Assembly: GCA_963971225.1 (NCBI GenBank)
Contig: OZ020267.1
Location: 114,338,936 to 114,402,935, forward strand
Origin: Melieria omissa
Lineage: Eukaryota; Arthropoda; Insecta; Diptera; Ulidiidae
Direction of reading: 5' to 3'
Length of the DNA: 64,000 nucleotides
Position 1 is the first letter of the stretch. The number at the start of each line of letters is the position of its first letter. The notes beneath the pieces are model-generated. The model had not been told where the DNA came from. It worked only from the letters and a program-made list of their open reading frames with translations, and ran no database searches. The translations under genes were made by a program, and so were the position numbers. This document shows, in pieces, positions 1-12,702 of this stretch.

Positions 1-530
1 AAGTGTACGCAACACATACGAACATATGTGCGGCCATGGCTGCTGTGAACTACTGGTCCTCTGGCGATCGCGCATCTAATTTCCAGTTGTTTCATGTGCT
101 TCACACGCTACACACATATAAATATATAATAATATAAATACAATGCATAATTTCCAATAATGCAATAGATGTAATTGTAATTTCTTCAATAAAGAAAGTA
201 GTAATGACCATTTTCCAAACGAAAATAATACTTATGTACGAGGTTATTTCTTGAGACATTGAAATATCTAAATTACTATATCACGCGACATTGGCGCATG
301 CCGATAATAATAAGGAACTTTTCGAAACTTGATGCCCACTTCGAATCTATGGAAAACACAGCCCAAAGTAAATACTTTTTTACTTTGACGCCGCCAATGT
401 TTGAGAAGAACAAGACAGCTGAACGGGTGCCGAGCAGCTGATCGAGGACTGATAAGCAGCTGTCGTTGCTGATAACTGACCGATCTGCTTCTTCTTTGAC
501 CACGTAACAGCTGAACTGCACAACGTCAAC
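1..530. other. 5' flank of Hmgcl, no gene seen
   Basis: AT-rich sequence at the window edge. Short open frames here have no splice or domain support. The last part presumably holds the promoter and 5' UTR of the HMG-CoA lyase gene; no clear TATA box was picked out. Confidence 0.5.
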
Positions 531-1642
531 ATGCTTACTGGAAGAAATCTTCTGCGACAGTTTCGCAGCACCTGGCCGCGCTGCTTTGCTTCGGTGAGAT
601 AAAAAGTGAAACAGATTCAACGAATTTCAGCATTTCTTTGCAATCACAGCACGCTACCGCGCCCAGCTCAGTGCGCATCGTTGAGGTGGGTCCGCGTGAC
701 GGCCTGCAGAATGAGCCAACGCTGCTGCCCGCTACGGTCAAAATTTCGCTCATTGATCAGTTGTCCGAAACGGGCTTGCAGACGATAGAAGTCACCTCGT
801 TCGTCAGTCCTAAATGGGTGCCACAGATGGGCGACAATGCCGAGGTACTGCGCGGCATTCGGCAGCGGCCAGGTATCAGTTACCCGGTCCTGACACCGAA
901 CCTGAAGGGCTTCGAGAGCGCGCTGAAGGCAGGTGCCAAGGAGGTGGCTGTATTCGGGGCGGCATCCGATTCCTTCTCGTTGAAAAACATTAACTGCACG
1001 GCGGCGGAGAGCATTGAACGCTTTCGCCCGGTACTGGACGCAGCGAAGCGGGCTGGTGTGCCTGTGCGAGGATACGTATCCACAGTGGTGGGATGTCCAT
1101 ATGAGGGCGCTGTCAAGCCGAGTGCCGTGGCCAAGGTAGTAGACGCGCTGTTTGGTCTGGGTTGCTATGAAATATCACTGGGCGATACAATTGGCGTGGG
1201 CACGCCCGGCTCAATGCGCCCAATGCTTAACGAAGTAATGCGGGTGGTGCCCGTGCAGCAGCTGGCCGTGCACTGTCATGACACGTACGGACAGGCGCTG
1301 GCGAATATTCTTACAGCACTGGAGCACGGTGAGCTGGGAAGCTTTGCATTCGTGCATTCGTTTTAAACAGGTCAACTTTCGACTGTTGTACCTCACCTTA
1401 CAGGCATATCAGTTGTGGACTCGTCCGTGTCGGGCTTGGGTGGCTGCCCATACGCGCGCGGTGCATCCGGCAATGTGGCTACCGAAGACGTTGTCTACAT
1501 GCTAGAGGGTATGGGCGTGAAGACCGGCATCGACTTGCCTAAGCTCATTGCAGTGGGGCGTTATATCTGCCAGGAACTGGGCCGACCATCCGAATCCAAA
1601 GTAAATCGCGCCTGGAAAGGGCCACAGCCCAAACGAGCTTAG
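531..1642 (+). CDS. Hmgcl: hydroxymethylglutaryl-CoA lyase, mitochondrial
   Basis: Three exons, 531-593, 650-1328 and 1404-1642, join in frame to 326 aa, the usual family length. The enzyme cleaves HMG-CoA to acetyl-CoA and acetoacetate, the last step of ketogenesis and leucine breakdown. Exon 1 encodes only a basic, hydroxylated leader ([20 protein letters not shown]), as expected for mitochondrial import. The TIM-barrel begins with [12 protein letters not shown] (catalytic Arg37/Asp38), followed by [11 protein letters not shown] and the metal ligands in HCHDTYGQ (His229, His231). The signature loop [14 protein letters not shown] carries the catalytic Cys262. The offset from human His233/His235/Cys266 is a constant four residues. 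Introns are 56 and 75 nt with GT-AG ends. The C-terminus is PKRA, so the peroxisomal CKL-type end of the human protein is absent. The start is the ATG at 531, the only in-frame Met in exon 1 giving the leader. Confidence 0.95.
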
Positions 1643-1908
1643 TTCCCGCGAGCTGGTTCTTAAACGCATCTGCGATATTGCTGCATTTAAATGAAAACGG
1701 TACTTGAGCGTTTTTACTATTTTTACGTACATTTGTATTTGTAACTTGCGTTGAAATTATATGTTAGAAGCAAACGAGTTTAAAGATTTTCCGAATGTGG
1801 TAAAGAACACCACCGCACCCACAATCCCTATGTAGAATTAAGTAAGGTGTAAAGCGACCAAACGAAAAACGCAATAGATTCAAAAAGAATGGAGAGCGCG
1901 ACATACGC

Positions 1909-1914
1909 AATAAA
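1909..1914 (+). terminator. poly(A) signal of Hmgcl
   Basis: AATAAA lies 267 nt after the Hmgcl stop codon and about 60 nt before the stop codon of the convergent gene on the other strand, so the two 3' ends are almost touching. Confidence 0.55.
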
Positions 1915-1976
1915 AATTATTAAATATGAATAGCCATCCAACCGAAGCATGCGCACGTCCCACTCCCTTAAGTGGT

Positions 1977-4909
1977 TTAAAACTTCTGCGCGTCCCGCAT
2001 GGTGTACACGGAAATGTCACCAGACATTACGGAAAGGTTGGCCAAGCTAGCGTTCCGTGTGCAAATGGACGCTGATGTGGTCTTGTCAACATTGGCAGCA
2101 GCCTCCGCTTCGGTCATTTTCAGTTTGCCCTCGTGCCGTACGATTGTGGGCAACATGGCGCACTCGAGATATTTTTGGATTTTCTTGCCGCCAGGTATGG
2201 TGACTGGAGTCCGCTCGTCCACAATCTGAAAGAAGAGCGAGACAGTGTGATGCCAATTTCAAGCGCCCTGCATGTGAGCCTCGCACAAGCGATCACATGC
2301 ACTGAGATGCTTACGTGTTTAAACTCAGATGATATGTAGGCCTTTTTGGGCAGGCTGCGAGCATTGCTAGCGACGAGTGGCCTAGACTCAAACTTGGGCT
2401 GGTAAACGCGAGTGCCGTATTCCAGCTCGCGGAAAACGGTTGCGTTGTGTGAGTCCTGCGAACTGGTCTGCTTGAAGTTGGTCATTAGAGGCGTTGAGCC
2501 TGTCTTCTTCATGTAAGCGCCAATGGGGCTGACAATGTGCGAAAATTGTTTGTGGTTGGTAGTTGGTACGGCGGTTGCCGGTTTCTTGAACACGTTCAGC
2601 TTTGGCATTGGCTTGATGTCCAGAGCAAATCGTTTTTGCGGTTTCGACTTGGTGGCAGAGTTTGGTTGACCGTCATCTTTGGCATGTGCAAATTTACCTA
2701 ATGTGTGACATTTTAGACAAATATTCACGAAATCGCAGCTAAAATGTTACCTACCTTTAATGGCACTTGTGCTACTGTTTGACTTTTGCTTGTGCAGCAT
2801 AGGCGAGGGCGAACGATAGCGATCGGTTCTTTTGGGCGACAGAAGAAAAGTGTTCTCTTTCGTTTTTAGCTCTTTTACGATAGGGGGCAACACTGCAGTT
2901 TGCGTAGACGTTGTCATGGTCAAGATGTTAGAGGGAGCGCCCGCCGCAGCCATGTACTGCATGCCCTTCTTCATCATGTACTCCACCTCTTCCATGGTGT
3001 CGTTGAAGTGCAGCGACTGTTCGTCTTCCTCGTCGGGGTAGACGCAGTTTTCCTTATTTTCATCTTCGTATGCGGCGATGTGTGCTGCCACGTCCACGCA
3101 ACTATCGGCATTATTCACGTCAACGAGTAGGGACGGTTGTTCCAACTTGACGAGCTCATCTGCAATTATTGGCTTAGCAGCGGCCGCGTTATTCTCTTCA
3201 TTGTCGTCATCAGAAAGCAATTCAATGACGCAGTCCGAGTCATCAGTGTTGGACGACTGATCAAGAGGCGAATTTTCAGTCATCGGCTGTTGAACACTTG
3301 AATCGCTCGCTGATTGTGAAGCATGTGACGCAACCTGCAGCGTTTTGTCCAAACTAATCAAGTATACGCTTTCCTCCAAGTCCGTTGAAGCCAAGGCAGC
3401 CAATGAGTCGTCATTGCTTGTACTTGCGCTCTCAGCAGCATGGCTTTCAGGCATTTTGGGGGCCATTGCGTTGCTGGCGTTGGTCGAATCGTGCGCGGTC
3501 TCATAACTGACGGAAGCCTCACTGCTCTTCACAGCGCTTTGAAAACTCATTTGTGATGACAGGTCTTCGTCTTCGAGTTCATTAGTAAACTCTTCGCAGC
3601 CTTCCTCGATGATTGTCGAAGGACGCAACAGGCCAACCATCTTTACGGGCGAGGTCTGCAGCGCAGTGCTTCTATCACCAATTATGGTGTTCTCCCAGAG
3701 TTTCGACGGTGCTTCAATGTCCTCCAACTGTGTAACCTCCACGCCTTTTACTGGCGACACATCCTCCAGCTGAGTCTGCTCCTCTACGCTCAACTCATAG
3801 AGCAGTCTTTCCAGGGCTTCATTTTCAGCGGCGCTGCCTGAAAGACACACAATTTAACAGTGCATTGAAAACAGCTTTAAAGCACTTATGAGAGGAGAAA
3901 TTTGTACGACTCGCTTACCTTCAGCCTCCTTGCTGCTACTCAGCTGGACATTACCATCCCCGCTCCTCTTCTTTACGTCGGCCACGACCTGCTTCTTGTT
4001 GTCGCTGTGCCAATACTTGAACAGCGTGCTGTTCGGATCAGAGACCGTCTTATTGCACATTTTTTCCAACGCCTCAAAGCTTTCGTCTGATGCACTCGGC
4101 TCCTGCTCATCGTATACGGTGTCGTTGGAGTACTTAGCCACAGCCAGCTTTTTCTGCAACTCCTGTACACCGGTACCGCTGTCAAATGACCTGTTATCAT
4201 CGTTCTCCAGTTCCTCGTACATGCTGAGACGGTCGCTGCAGTTTTTCAGTGAGTCGTGATTCTTGCTGTTGGAACGACGTGGTATTATTTTCTCTTCTAG
4301 AATTGTTTGCAAGTCCTCCGCAATGTCCAAACTGAAACGTTGACTCTGCTTTATGGGTAAAGTTGGTAGTGGCGCCGGTTTGCTTTGGGCAAAGTATGGA
4401 AAAAATATTTGACTTACTTTTATTTTGACTTTTGTCAAACGAGTGATATAAAAGTATTTGATCTTTTGTTCAAAAAGTGAAAAGCAAAGTGTTTTCAGGG
4501 TGCACCATTGTTTTTGCGTGATGGTAAACAAAACAAGTCGGTGTCTATGATTATAAGGTTGAGGTATTATTTACGGAAATATGGGCAAATGGCTTTTTCC
4601 GGGTCCTCCACGCAGACTGGAAGCCCACATACAGGCGGTACTAAGAGCTCGTCGCCACCTTTGTCAGGTTCACAATACAAAATTCAAAATGCTTAAAGAA
4701 TAGGATAATTTTTAAGCACTGCGCAATTGGAAAAATTTCAATACTTCGACAAAATTACCATTTCATTAAATAGTTTCTACATTACACTCTTACAAATAGT
4801 TCTATCGCTGCCACTCAAGTATCAAAGCCATTTACCGTTCCGTAAGTAGAAGCTTTTTAATGTGAGCACGCCAAGCTTCATCCGCTTGAAATTTTTTCAA
4901 TCCTGCCAT
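1977..4909 (-). CDS. unrecognised acidic Ser-rich protein, six exons
   Basis: Exons on the minus strand are 4836-4909, 4575-4658, 3919-4382, 2755-3837, 2315-2697 and 1977-2225. They join without a frame break to 778 aa, starting MAGLKKFQADEAWRAHIKKL. I do not recognise the family. The first 55 residues are basic and aromatic, then a PKPAPLPTLP stretch. The centre is long, acidic and Ser/Asn-rich with repeated SP and TP sites and TQLED repeats, and looks disordered. The C-terminal 200 residues are more structured-looking and basic, with IVSPIGAYMKKTGSTP and a segment beginning IVDERTPVTIPGGKKIQKYL. Many SP/TP sites suggest control by proline-directed kinases; that is inference. The acceptors of exons 2 and 3 both end in AAG rather than CAG, so the first two exons are the least certain part, though both phases (2 to 2) fit. 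It is tail-to-tail with Hmgcl and about 1.1 kb head-to-head from the first Coprox exon. Confidence 0.75.
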
Positions 4910-6014
4910 TATCCCGAACTTTTATGCAGTGGAGTAGCCCGCTTCTCCTTTTTCTGTGTTTATCCAGCACCAACCAAAACAAGCACTACACAGTTCCAAA
5001 ACAAGCAGTTAGCTCTTCAAAAGTAGAACATACCAATTGCAATAAGGACTTTCCTTAAATTATTTGTTTTTGCCAAAAATATTAATGCCTTGCAATGAAT
5101 TGTCCAAAATTGTGGCGACCAAAATATGCGCTGGAGTTCTGTAGGCGAAATGAAACGTTGGACGAATATTTCAAAAGTGCGGCACTTGCCGAAATTCGAC
5201 GAAGATTCATTGCCAGTGCTACCAACCTATGCAATGTTGCATGAAAAATCTGAAACCAGCAAATGAGCATGAAATGGTGTCACCATTTAGAATTATTGCT
5301 ATAAGCTTTAAACAAAACTTTTGTGCTGGATCACTCACCATCTTCGTTGATTTTTTCCACGCATTTTATAACATATTTTCTGCTTTTAGTACATGTCGAG
5401 TGGAAAATGTATCCGTACGTATCCTACGTATAAAGCAACCCTGCTTGATATGAGCGAGTAGTCGGCATATAACATACCTTGGTCTGAACTACTTGAGATT
5501 ATCCTGGCATTTGTCAACAATATCAATTCTACGTGACCGCGAATTATATGTACAAGTGCGCGCGCTGAACACACCCCAAAACACTTGTCTGTTGTCAGAG
5601 TACTTTAAAAAATATTTCATAATTCGTTCCAAGAATTCAACAGAGGAAGTTTGTAAATAAGGCCAAAGTAAGGATTTACTTTGATAAGGCGTTCATTTGT
5701 TTCCGGCAACTGAATCGTTGAAAACTTGAGAATCACTCCGTCACTAAAAAGTTGTATTCAAATCACGATTCCGATAATTGCTTATGTTCGGAGCGCAAGA
5801 CGAGGTGTAACAGAGTTACATTCGCTGTGGCACGTTTACATTTTGGTCGACGGCGGCACACAACAGTTTCATTGCACATTGGCTGCAGCGAATAATCGCT
5901 GTTGGCTGTCTCAACAGACTGTCCATTCGATGACCGGTAACTTTCACTATCGCGCATTAAAAATAGAATACACCAATTGAAGCGAACGCACATAACTACT
6001 TTATTGCTGATAAG
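4910..6014. promoter_or_regulatory. shared head-to-head upstream region
   Basis: About 1.1 kb separates the start codon of the minus-strand gene at 4909 from the first non-coding Coprox exon. No gene is supported here. The short open frames lack splice partners and domains. Two divergent promoters must lie inside; I could not place TATA or Inr elements with confidence. Confidence 0.45.
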
Positions 6015-6078
6015 GTAAGTAAATTTGTGCATTCGTGGAGTAAATTTCGCCTACTTGATGCTTTTGTTTTCCTCGCAG
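6015..6078 (+). other. Coprox: 5' UTR intron of Coprox
   Basis: Donor TAAG/GTAAGT and acceptor TCGCAG bound a 64-nt intron in the leader, 26 nt before the Coprox ATG. This size is typical of fly short introns. The coding region itself is uninterrupted. Confidence 0.65.
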
Positions 6079-6104
6079 AGATTGTGTAAGGAAACGTGAA
6101 TAAA

Positions 6105-7277
6105 ATGACTTGGACTCATTGTGTGCGTCGGGCACTGACTTCGCTCGGTACGTATCAGCTTGTGCGGCGCACCAAAATGCGTCATGTGCGGTGCTTTCTG
6201 GTGAGCGCCGGTCTCACGTCTGCCGTGTCTGTGACGTTTGCGCACCTGGAGGGCGTACAGCGCAAGTTGAACACGGCCATGTTTATGGCAGAGCCCATCA
6301 CCGACAGCAAGCAGCTGCTGGAAAACGACGACGACATGCGTGTAAAAATGGAGCTATTGATCATGAAAATACAGGCAGACTTCTGTCGCGCTTTGGAGGC
6401 CGAAGAGTACTTCGGTCGAAAGTTCAAGGTGGATAGGTGGATGCGTGCAGAAGGTGGTGGTGGCGTCACCTGTGTGCTGCAGGATGGTGAAGTGTTCGAA
6501 AAAGCGGGTGTGAATGTGTCAGTGGTAACGGGCACTTTACCGCCAGGCGCTGTGCAACAGATGCGCACGCGCGGCAAGAAGCTAAAGGAGGGCGCCCGTC
6601 TGCCGTTCTTTGCGGCGGGCGTCAGCGCGGTCATTCATCCGCGCAATCCCATGGTACCGACCATACACTTTAACTACCGCTACTTCGAAGTGGAGTCCGA
6701 GGGCGAGAAGCAATGGTGGTTCGGTGGCGGCACCGACCTGACGCCCTACTATCTGGACGAAAAGGACGCGGTACACTTCCACCAGACTCTGAAGGACGCT
6801 TGCGACGAACACAATACAGACTATTATCCGCGCTTCAAGAAGTGGTGCGACGACTACTTCCGCATCACGCATCGCAAGGAATGCCGCGGCATCGGCGGGA
6901 TTTTCTTTGATGACCTAGACTCACCCAACCCTGAGGCAGCATTAAAGTTTGTGTCGAGCTGCGCGCACGCAGTCGTCCCGTCCTACCTGCCATTGGTTCG
7001 CCAACACAAGAACGACGAGTATGGTGATAATGAGCGCCAATGGCAGTTGCTGCGCCGTGGTCGCTATGTGGAATTCAACCTGATCTACGATCGCGGCACC
7101 AAGTTTGGCCTGTACACGCCCGGCGCGCGGTACGAGAGCATTCTGATGTCGCTGCCGCTAAACGCGCGCTGGGAGTACATGCACGCGCCCTCGCCCAGTT
7201 CCAAGGAGGGCAAGCTAACAGAGGTGCTGAAGAACCCCAAGGACTGGGTGAAGTGTGATGCGATGGCGAAAGCCTAA
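6105..7277 (+). CDS. Coprox: coproporphyrinogen-III oxidase (oxygen-dependent)
   Basis: A single coding exon of 390 aa. The enzyme performs the two O2-dependent oxidative decarboxylations that turn coproporphyrinogen III into protoporphyrinogen IX in haem synthesis, in the mitochondrial intermembrane space. The N-terminus (about residues 1-45) is basic then hydrophobic ([14 protein letters not shown]), fitting a bipartite import signal. Family motifs are intact: [27 protein letters not shown] near residue 205, the signature [26 protein letters not shown] ending near 270, and [20 protein letters not shown]. The frame is also open for three codons upstream from a GTG; the ATG at 6105 is chosen because it is the first ATG and follows the spliced leader. 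No internal stop or frameshift. The 3' UTR runs about 225 nt to an AATAAA. Confidence 0.96.
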   Translation: MTWTHCVRRALTSLGTYQLVRRTKMRHVRCFLVSAGLTSAVSVTFAHLEGVQRKLNTAMFMAEPITDSKQLLENDDDMRVKMELLIMKIQADFCRALEAEEYFGRKFKVDRWMRAEGGGGVTCVLQDGEVFEKAGVNVSVVTGTLPPGAVQQMRTRGKKLKEGARLPFFAAGVSAVIHPRNPMVPTIHFNYRYFEVESEGEKQWWFGGGTDLTPYYLDEKDAVHFHQTLKDACDEHNTDYYPRFKKWCDDYFRITHRKECRGIGGIFFDDLDSPNPEAALKFVSSCAHAVVPSYLPLVRQHKNDEYGDNERQWQLLRRGRYVEFNLIYDRGTKFGLYTPGARYESILMSLPLNARWEYMHAPSPSSKEGKLTEVLKNPKDWVKCDAMAKA

Positions 7278-7502
7278 AGCACATGAGAGTGAGTGTGCGG
7301 CGGAGGAGTTATTTACTTCCGAATCGATCGCGGGAATATGTAGCAATCATGTTTTACAATGAATACCGGAATGCCTGAAAGCCTTTTGATTGTTGTGGCA
7401 TAAAAGCAACAGATATTTTCATTATTGCGACAAACACTTGTTAGACAGTTTTTGTTGCTGTTTCTAACAAACGCAACGATTGTAAATTTAAACGAGCAGT
7501 GA

Positions 7503-7508
7503 AATAAA
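7503..7508 (+). terminator. poly(A) signal of Coprox
   Basis: AATAAA is 226 nt after the Coprox stop, followed by a T-rich stretch. It is the first canonical signal downstream. Confidence 0.65.
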
Positions 7509-10500
7509 GTGCACTTTTTCATGTAATGATAAGATCGAAGTGTTTTTTAGTCAGACACAAATGTGTCCAAGAAAACAGGCGCTGCATTAAGAGGGACAAA
7601 GTAACACAAGCCTAAAGACGTTAATATTTCAAATTCCAATCAAGGATACCTTTTGAATATATGTACTTGTTACTATTCATTTAGCCCAAAGGAAGCAGCA
7701 CCTAAAGCTGCTGTCAGGCCTTAAAACGTGTGGGTAAATATTGCCCGAAATTAACATGACAAAAGCTGGAGGAATCAAGCGGTAGAAAGTGTAAGGACCG
7801 CCCACTTCAGACCTACCTAATTTCTGTAATTCTAGTAGTTGGTTGGCACTTTCATACTTTACCACAATAGTGTCGCAAATAAATAGAACCAATTGGATGC
7901 AACGATAGTATTTCGCAATAAAAAAGTGATTTATTATAAACATTTTCAAATTGGTCTGACCAAAAAACAGCAACTTAATTTTGTTTCTTGTAATAGAACT
8001 TACTCAAGCGCATATCCTGGCTCCTTCAATATTACTTCTTTCGACTAAGGCTTACAAAAACTGCTACTGTACGTTGTTAACTGCACTAAAAGCAAAACAT
8101 TTCCAACTTAGTAAAGGTCGCGGTCTTACCCAGATCATATTCAGGAGTACAATTAAACCAAAAACGATCGGTCATGTGTGCACGCCGGGTCGCACCGTGT
8201 TTTAAGTCATCAGCAACTAATTAAGTTTTGAGCAGGAACCAAATGAAGTGAACTCCGCTTAAATAGCTCAGATTTGAATCTTAATATTTTTGCATTTACA
8301 ACACAGTAGCAGAAGAAAATTCTCCCCGAAGACGGTAGAACTCTCCTTTTAAACGACATTGGACAATCAAAATTGTATGCGGTTGTTTTTCTTAGCTGAC
8401 CAGCCAAGACAACCCGTGTTGTGCGATCAAATGCAAAATGAATTCGAGGGCTGTTTTATCTTCTAGGACTTCGCCGTTAAAGTTAATTTGGATGTGCTGC
8501 TCAGTGTTTTTTTAACAGATTTTGAAACATGAGGCCGACCAACATCGACTTTCGATATGGGAATTTTTAATAAAAAAAAGAAGGCAATATACGGTATTAT
8601 TCAATTTTAGTTCAATTCATTTTAATAATGACGGAAATAAGAATGCGACCAAAATGGGTTCAAATCTAATGCATTTTTCAAACAAAACTTTTACAAAATA
8701 TGACTACAAGAATGCAAAAACAAATCCGGTTATTTTAGTTTTGAATTGAGATAAACTTTTCTCCCTCACGAAATTATCATTAGTTCGGGCTATTTAAGCG
8801 GGGTTTACTGTGCCAAAGTAATGAGTTTCGCAATAATAAATATAAATATTATGGTCGGTCTTTACCGACCGATTCATATCCTGCACCTGAATGTAGCCAA
8901 ACCAAATATTCGTTCACTTTCTTGTTTTTAAATACTAAAGATCAAATCTTATTTAGAAGTTATATATACATACATGTATATACTAAAAAATTGCAGACGG
9001 ACCGAGTTTAATATATTTTTTAAATTGAAAAATTGACACTAAAACAAGTACTTGAAAGCTCCTCAATATCTTATCTTGATTAAACTTCTATACACACCCC
9101 ACATCTGGTCCATGCGATACGAGGCCGCCACATAATTTTTCTTGATTGATAATCCACCATTCGCATAACTTTGTAAGCTTTTTCCGTAAGTCTTCATTAG
9201 TTCGTAAGGCCTTAAGCCTTGAATGTAACACTAGCTGTGGTTGTAACAACTTGTCTTAGTGTCATATAAAAGTCAGCATCTATTTTTAGTCACTTTCAAT
9301 GTTTCAAGTCTTCACCTATTACTGGCGGCGAAAGGAGCGTAAATCGAACTGACCATGCGCAGGTGCAGGCTATACAAATCGCAGCCCACACACAGTACAC
9401 CGCCCAAAGTATTTACCAAACAAACCTTGGGAATCTTCAACAAACCTTTGCTGTTCTTTTTATGCAACAAAATCGAGTCGGCAATAATGACAGACATTCC
9501 GCGCTGGCATGTTACGCCACTGAATCGTATAGATGTGAGAATGCGTTGAAGGGGACAGATAGACGGGCACTGCAAACCGCACGACCACTTGGAAAGATCA
9601 ATCAAAGATATTTGATTAATGTTAAGTATTTGAGATGCTTGAAAATTATGCATAATAAAGTTACAAAGTGCGGTAAGCAATCCGCATTACCACAACCATT
9701 TACCTATTACCCACCTCCTCCGGCAGGAGAAATCTCTTCGACTACTCTACGGAATGTTCTTACCAATGCAGCGAAATGTTAAGGTCTGGTTGGGTTGGAT
9801 TCGATTCAATTGGCTTGTGCAACGCTTTGAATACCATTTTTTATACGTATGTACAGCTAAGTACCACCTAATGTTGATGTTAACTGAAGACTTGCCTGAA
9901 GGCCACCGAAGTTGGCCGAATGCAACACCACTTACTACGTGCTCCCATTGCGTCCGGCATCACTCGGGCAATTATGGGAAACTTAATCAACGATTTTTTG
10001 CACTTACACACGACGCAGGGGAGCCTACACATTCGAACTTCCGCCTCCGGGACGCAAATGCAAGGTATTTCTAAGGAAATACGCCCACGAACGATCCCCT
10101 AGAATGGGAAATTCATTAGTGTGTGCTTACTCAACATTTACCTTTGCAGTGGAGAGTTGTCGCGCGCTCGCTCTCACTGTGTGGGATACGCAATTGAAAT
10201 GTTTACCACTCGAAACGGCGGCATTTGTGAGCCGAGCTGAGTCCGAATTGCTCTTTGCTCTGATCATTTCGAATTGTAAAAATTTCAAACAACTTAACGT
10301 TGGGCATTGCAACTGCAAACAAATGAGCGTTTAGAAACAATTATTGAAATACTTAGGAGAAGACTGTGCTTTTGTTTTCATTTCATTTTGGATATTCGAC
10401 TTTCCCGCGATTGCCCCAATTGCATTAAACAATACACTCTTACTGACTGACTGAATGTTATGTATGTATGTAAGTATTCACTTAGACTGCAAAAAGAGAA

Positions 10501-11284
10501 AAAGAAAATAAAAATGCGAATTACTAACGTGGCCAACACAGATTGGTAGGTACATAGGAGATTGAATAGGAGTGGGTTCGTGTTAGAATGAATATAGATT
10601 TGAAAAAGTCCCACGAACCACCATGGGAGCGTCTTTACCCAAACGCATTCACACACTTCTAAAGGCCCGGGTATAGGGCTTTGGGCTGCCAACAAGTTCT
10701 CGGACCTTTTAGAGCTGGCGCAGTGCAGCGCTGCTTGAGTCGCCTCCGTCCGCCACCACCTTTACAGGTTAGCGCGTAAGTAAACACAATTCAACGTCCA
10801 GTTTTACTTACTTTTTCATTTTGTTGATCTTTCTTAATCGGTAAGTTCAATTATTGTAAATTATACATTAATACGGGTTACGTTAAAATTACCATTACAT
10901 TTAGACGAGCGTACAAAGTTGCCCAGCCGCGGCCGAAGCATTGCAATGCAACTGTCTTGCTTGTAGGCCAGACAAATCGCATTACATGGAGTGTCAATTG
11001 CCACTTTTCGACCGCAACTTGTCGCCATAACTTTGTCTGCTTCGTTTTGTTTGCTTTCGTCTAGACTAAATCTTGCTGCTGGAGGATGAGTTTTGTTTTT
11101 CAAAATCTGCCCAAAAATTTGCCGGGTCAATGCACGTTCACGTGAGCACGCCGCACTTAAAACGGTACTTTGCATGGTAATCAAGGTCAGACAATTATAA
11201 TCATGTAAATAGAAATGACTTTCAAATAAAGGGAAAACAATTTTCGATACTCCAGACAACAGTGCGCGTGCGACGTGCACAACC
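7509..11284. other. gene-free stretch
   Basis: About 3.8 kb with no gene I can support. It includes the U1-70K 3' UTR at its right end, whose exact end I could not place. Open frames of up to 196 codons near 10.9-11.4 kb and about 140 codons near 9.3-9.8 kb lie on both strands, show no domain, and lack coding character. A small perfect stem, GGTCGGT-CTTT-ACCGACC-like, sits near 8854-8871. Confidence 0.45.
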
Positions 11285-12586
11285 TTAGCGCCACCAGGAT
11301 TGTTGGCCGCCATCACCAGAGTTCTGACCGTTCTCGCCGCTTCGGCCGGGCAACGGCGGCGGTGGCACGCTGAACATATCGTGAGGTGGTCGGTATTTTT
11401 CCTCCTGCTCGTCATCGTCCTCGCGCTTAATACCAGCAGTCTGGTACGCATTCATGGGATACGTCGGATAGCCGTCGTCAATGGGCTCCTCCTTAATTTT
11501 AATAACGTCCATGTCGCGGAAGTCCGGTTTACGCTCCTTAACGTCACGATCGCCGCGATCACGCTCCTTATCACGGCGGTCGCGTTTCTTGTCGCGCCGC
11601 TCTCGCGAAGGCTCGCGTTCGCGTGACTTGGATCGCTTCTTCTTCTTGTCCCTATCGCGATCGCGCTCGCGATCACGCTCCTTCTCGCGCCGGTCACGTT
11701 TATCAAAGTCATCGTAGTCGCGTTCGCGACTGCCCACTCGTCGTCTCCTACGTTCACGTGACTTGCTTCGCGAACGACGCGATCGCTCGCGCTCTCGCTC
11801 TCGTATGCGATCGCGCGAACGCGATCGGCGTCGCAACAAATCACCGCCGCCGCCAGCACCGAAGCGACCGCGCTCCACCACACGAGCACTCTCGCGGTCC
11901 TCTCGCTCTCTTTCTAGCCGATAACGCTCCCGTTCTCGCTCGTTGTCCTCGCGGCCAGAGTGCTTGATGTTGACGTCGTTGCCGCCACGACGCGTTCCGC
12001 CAAGGCCACCACCTAGGCGACGTGGCAGCCAACCCTTAACTGTGCGTGCCCGCTCCACATCCACCAACACACGCTTGCCATCGATCTTCTTGCCGTCCGC
12101 ATGCTTGTAGGCCGCATGCATGTCCCGCTCGTGCTCGTACTCAATGAAAGCGTAGCCCTTTGGTTTACCTGTCTCCTGGTCCGTGAGCATCACTATCTTC
12201 TTGATGGGTCCGTAAATCTCGAACTCACGCCGTAGTTTCGACTCAGAAGTATCATAGTTGACACGCGCCACGAACAGTGTACGAAAAGGATCTTCAGTGG
12301 CGTTTTTTATCTCCTGCGGGTCCCAAAGCGCAATCTCGCGCTCCAATTTATACGCAACCTGTTCGGCCTTTTCTCGTCTGCGTCGCTCCAATCGTTCCTG
12401 CCTTGTCTCCACACGTCTTGTAGGTGGTGTGTCCTTTGGGTCCTCGAATTCGCCCAAGAACTGTCCCACGCCCAAATAACCTCGAGACTTCTTTTCATGT
12501 GGCAGCTTGTCTACCGGCGGCATGTACGGTATAGGGTCGCGGGCGGCGAAAAGCGCCAACAGATTTGGCGGCAGGTATTGTGTCAT
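11285..12586 (-). CDS. snRNP-U1-70K: U1 small nuclear ribonucleoprotein 70 kDa
   Basis: A 433-aa single-exon coding region. The protein binds stem-loop I of U1 snRNA and helps U1 snRNP recognise 5' splice sites, bridging to SR proteins. It starts [20 protein letters not shown], the family's conserved N-terminal U1-binding segment. One RRM spans about residues 101-180, with RNP2 LFVARV and RNP1 KGYAFIEY. A Gly-rich linker ([14 protein letters not shown]) follows, then a long Arg/Glu/Asp/Ser low-complexity domain of alternating charges from about 210 to 370, and a proline-rich tail ending GQQSWWR. The leader has an intron between 12640 and 12702 (minus strand, GAAG/GTGAGT to TGCAG). The RS/RE region gives open shadow frames on the opposite strand that are not genes. 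No anomaly in the coding sequence. Confidence 0.96.
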   Translation of the reverse strand: MTQYLPPNLLALFAARDPIPYMPPVDKLPHEKKSRGYLGVGQFLGEFEDPKDTPPTRRVETRQERLERRRREKAEQVAYKLEREIALWDPQEIKNATEDPFRTLFVARVNYDTSESKLRREFEIYGPIKKIVMLTDQETGKPKGYAFIEYEHERDMHAAYKHADGKKIDGKRVLVDVERARTVKGWLPRRLGGGLGGTRRGGNDVNIKHSGREDNERERERYRLEREREDRESARVVERGRFGAGGGGDLLRRRSRSRDRIRERERERSRRSRSKSRERRRRRVGSRERDYDDFDKRDRREKERDRERDRDRDKKKKRSKSREREPSRERRDKKRDRRDKERDRGDRDVKERKPDFRDMDVIKIKEEPIDDGYPTYPMNAYQTAGIKREDDDEQEEKYRPPHDMFSVPPPPLPGRSGENGQNSGDGGQQSWWR

Positions 12587-12639
12587 TTTGTTACCGTCTA
12601 CGTTTTTGATCTAGATTTGAAGCACCCAACGATACAAAC

Positions 12640-12702
12640 CTGCATGCCAAAGAGGTTAGGATTCACTCATTTCTCTTGCTCGCAATTTCTGCGCATACTC
12701 AC
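12640..12702 (-). other. snRNP-U1-70K: 5' UTR intron of snRNP-U1-70K
   Basis: On the minus strand a strong donor (GAAG/GTGAGT) and an acceptor (GCATGCAG) enclose 63 nt, 53 nt upstream of the start codon. The transcription start should therefore lie above 12702, probably within about 200 nt. Confidence 0.6.

Noticed and set aside
3854..4531. Open frame extending upstream of exon 3 of the unrecognised minus-strand gene
   Set aside because: The extension has no ATG, is intron-like, and the frame-consistent splice to exons at 4575-4658 and 4836-4909 explains the start better.
9312..9782. Open frames of 122 and 139 codons on opposite strands
   Set aside because: Neither starts after a convincing promoter or acceptor, codon use is not coding-like and no domain is visible.
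10861..11451. 196-codon minus-strand open frame
   Set aside because: It overlaps the U1-70K 3' end in another frame and is mostly 3' UTR; no domain and no splice or start support.
11452..11967. Open frames on both strands rich in Arg, Ser, Val and Ala
   Set aside because: They are shadows of the U1-70K Arg/Glu/Ser repeat region.
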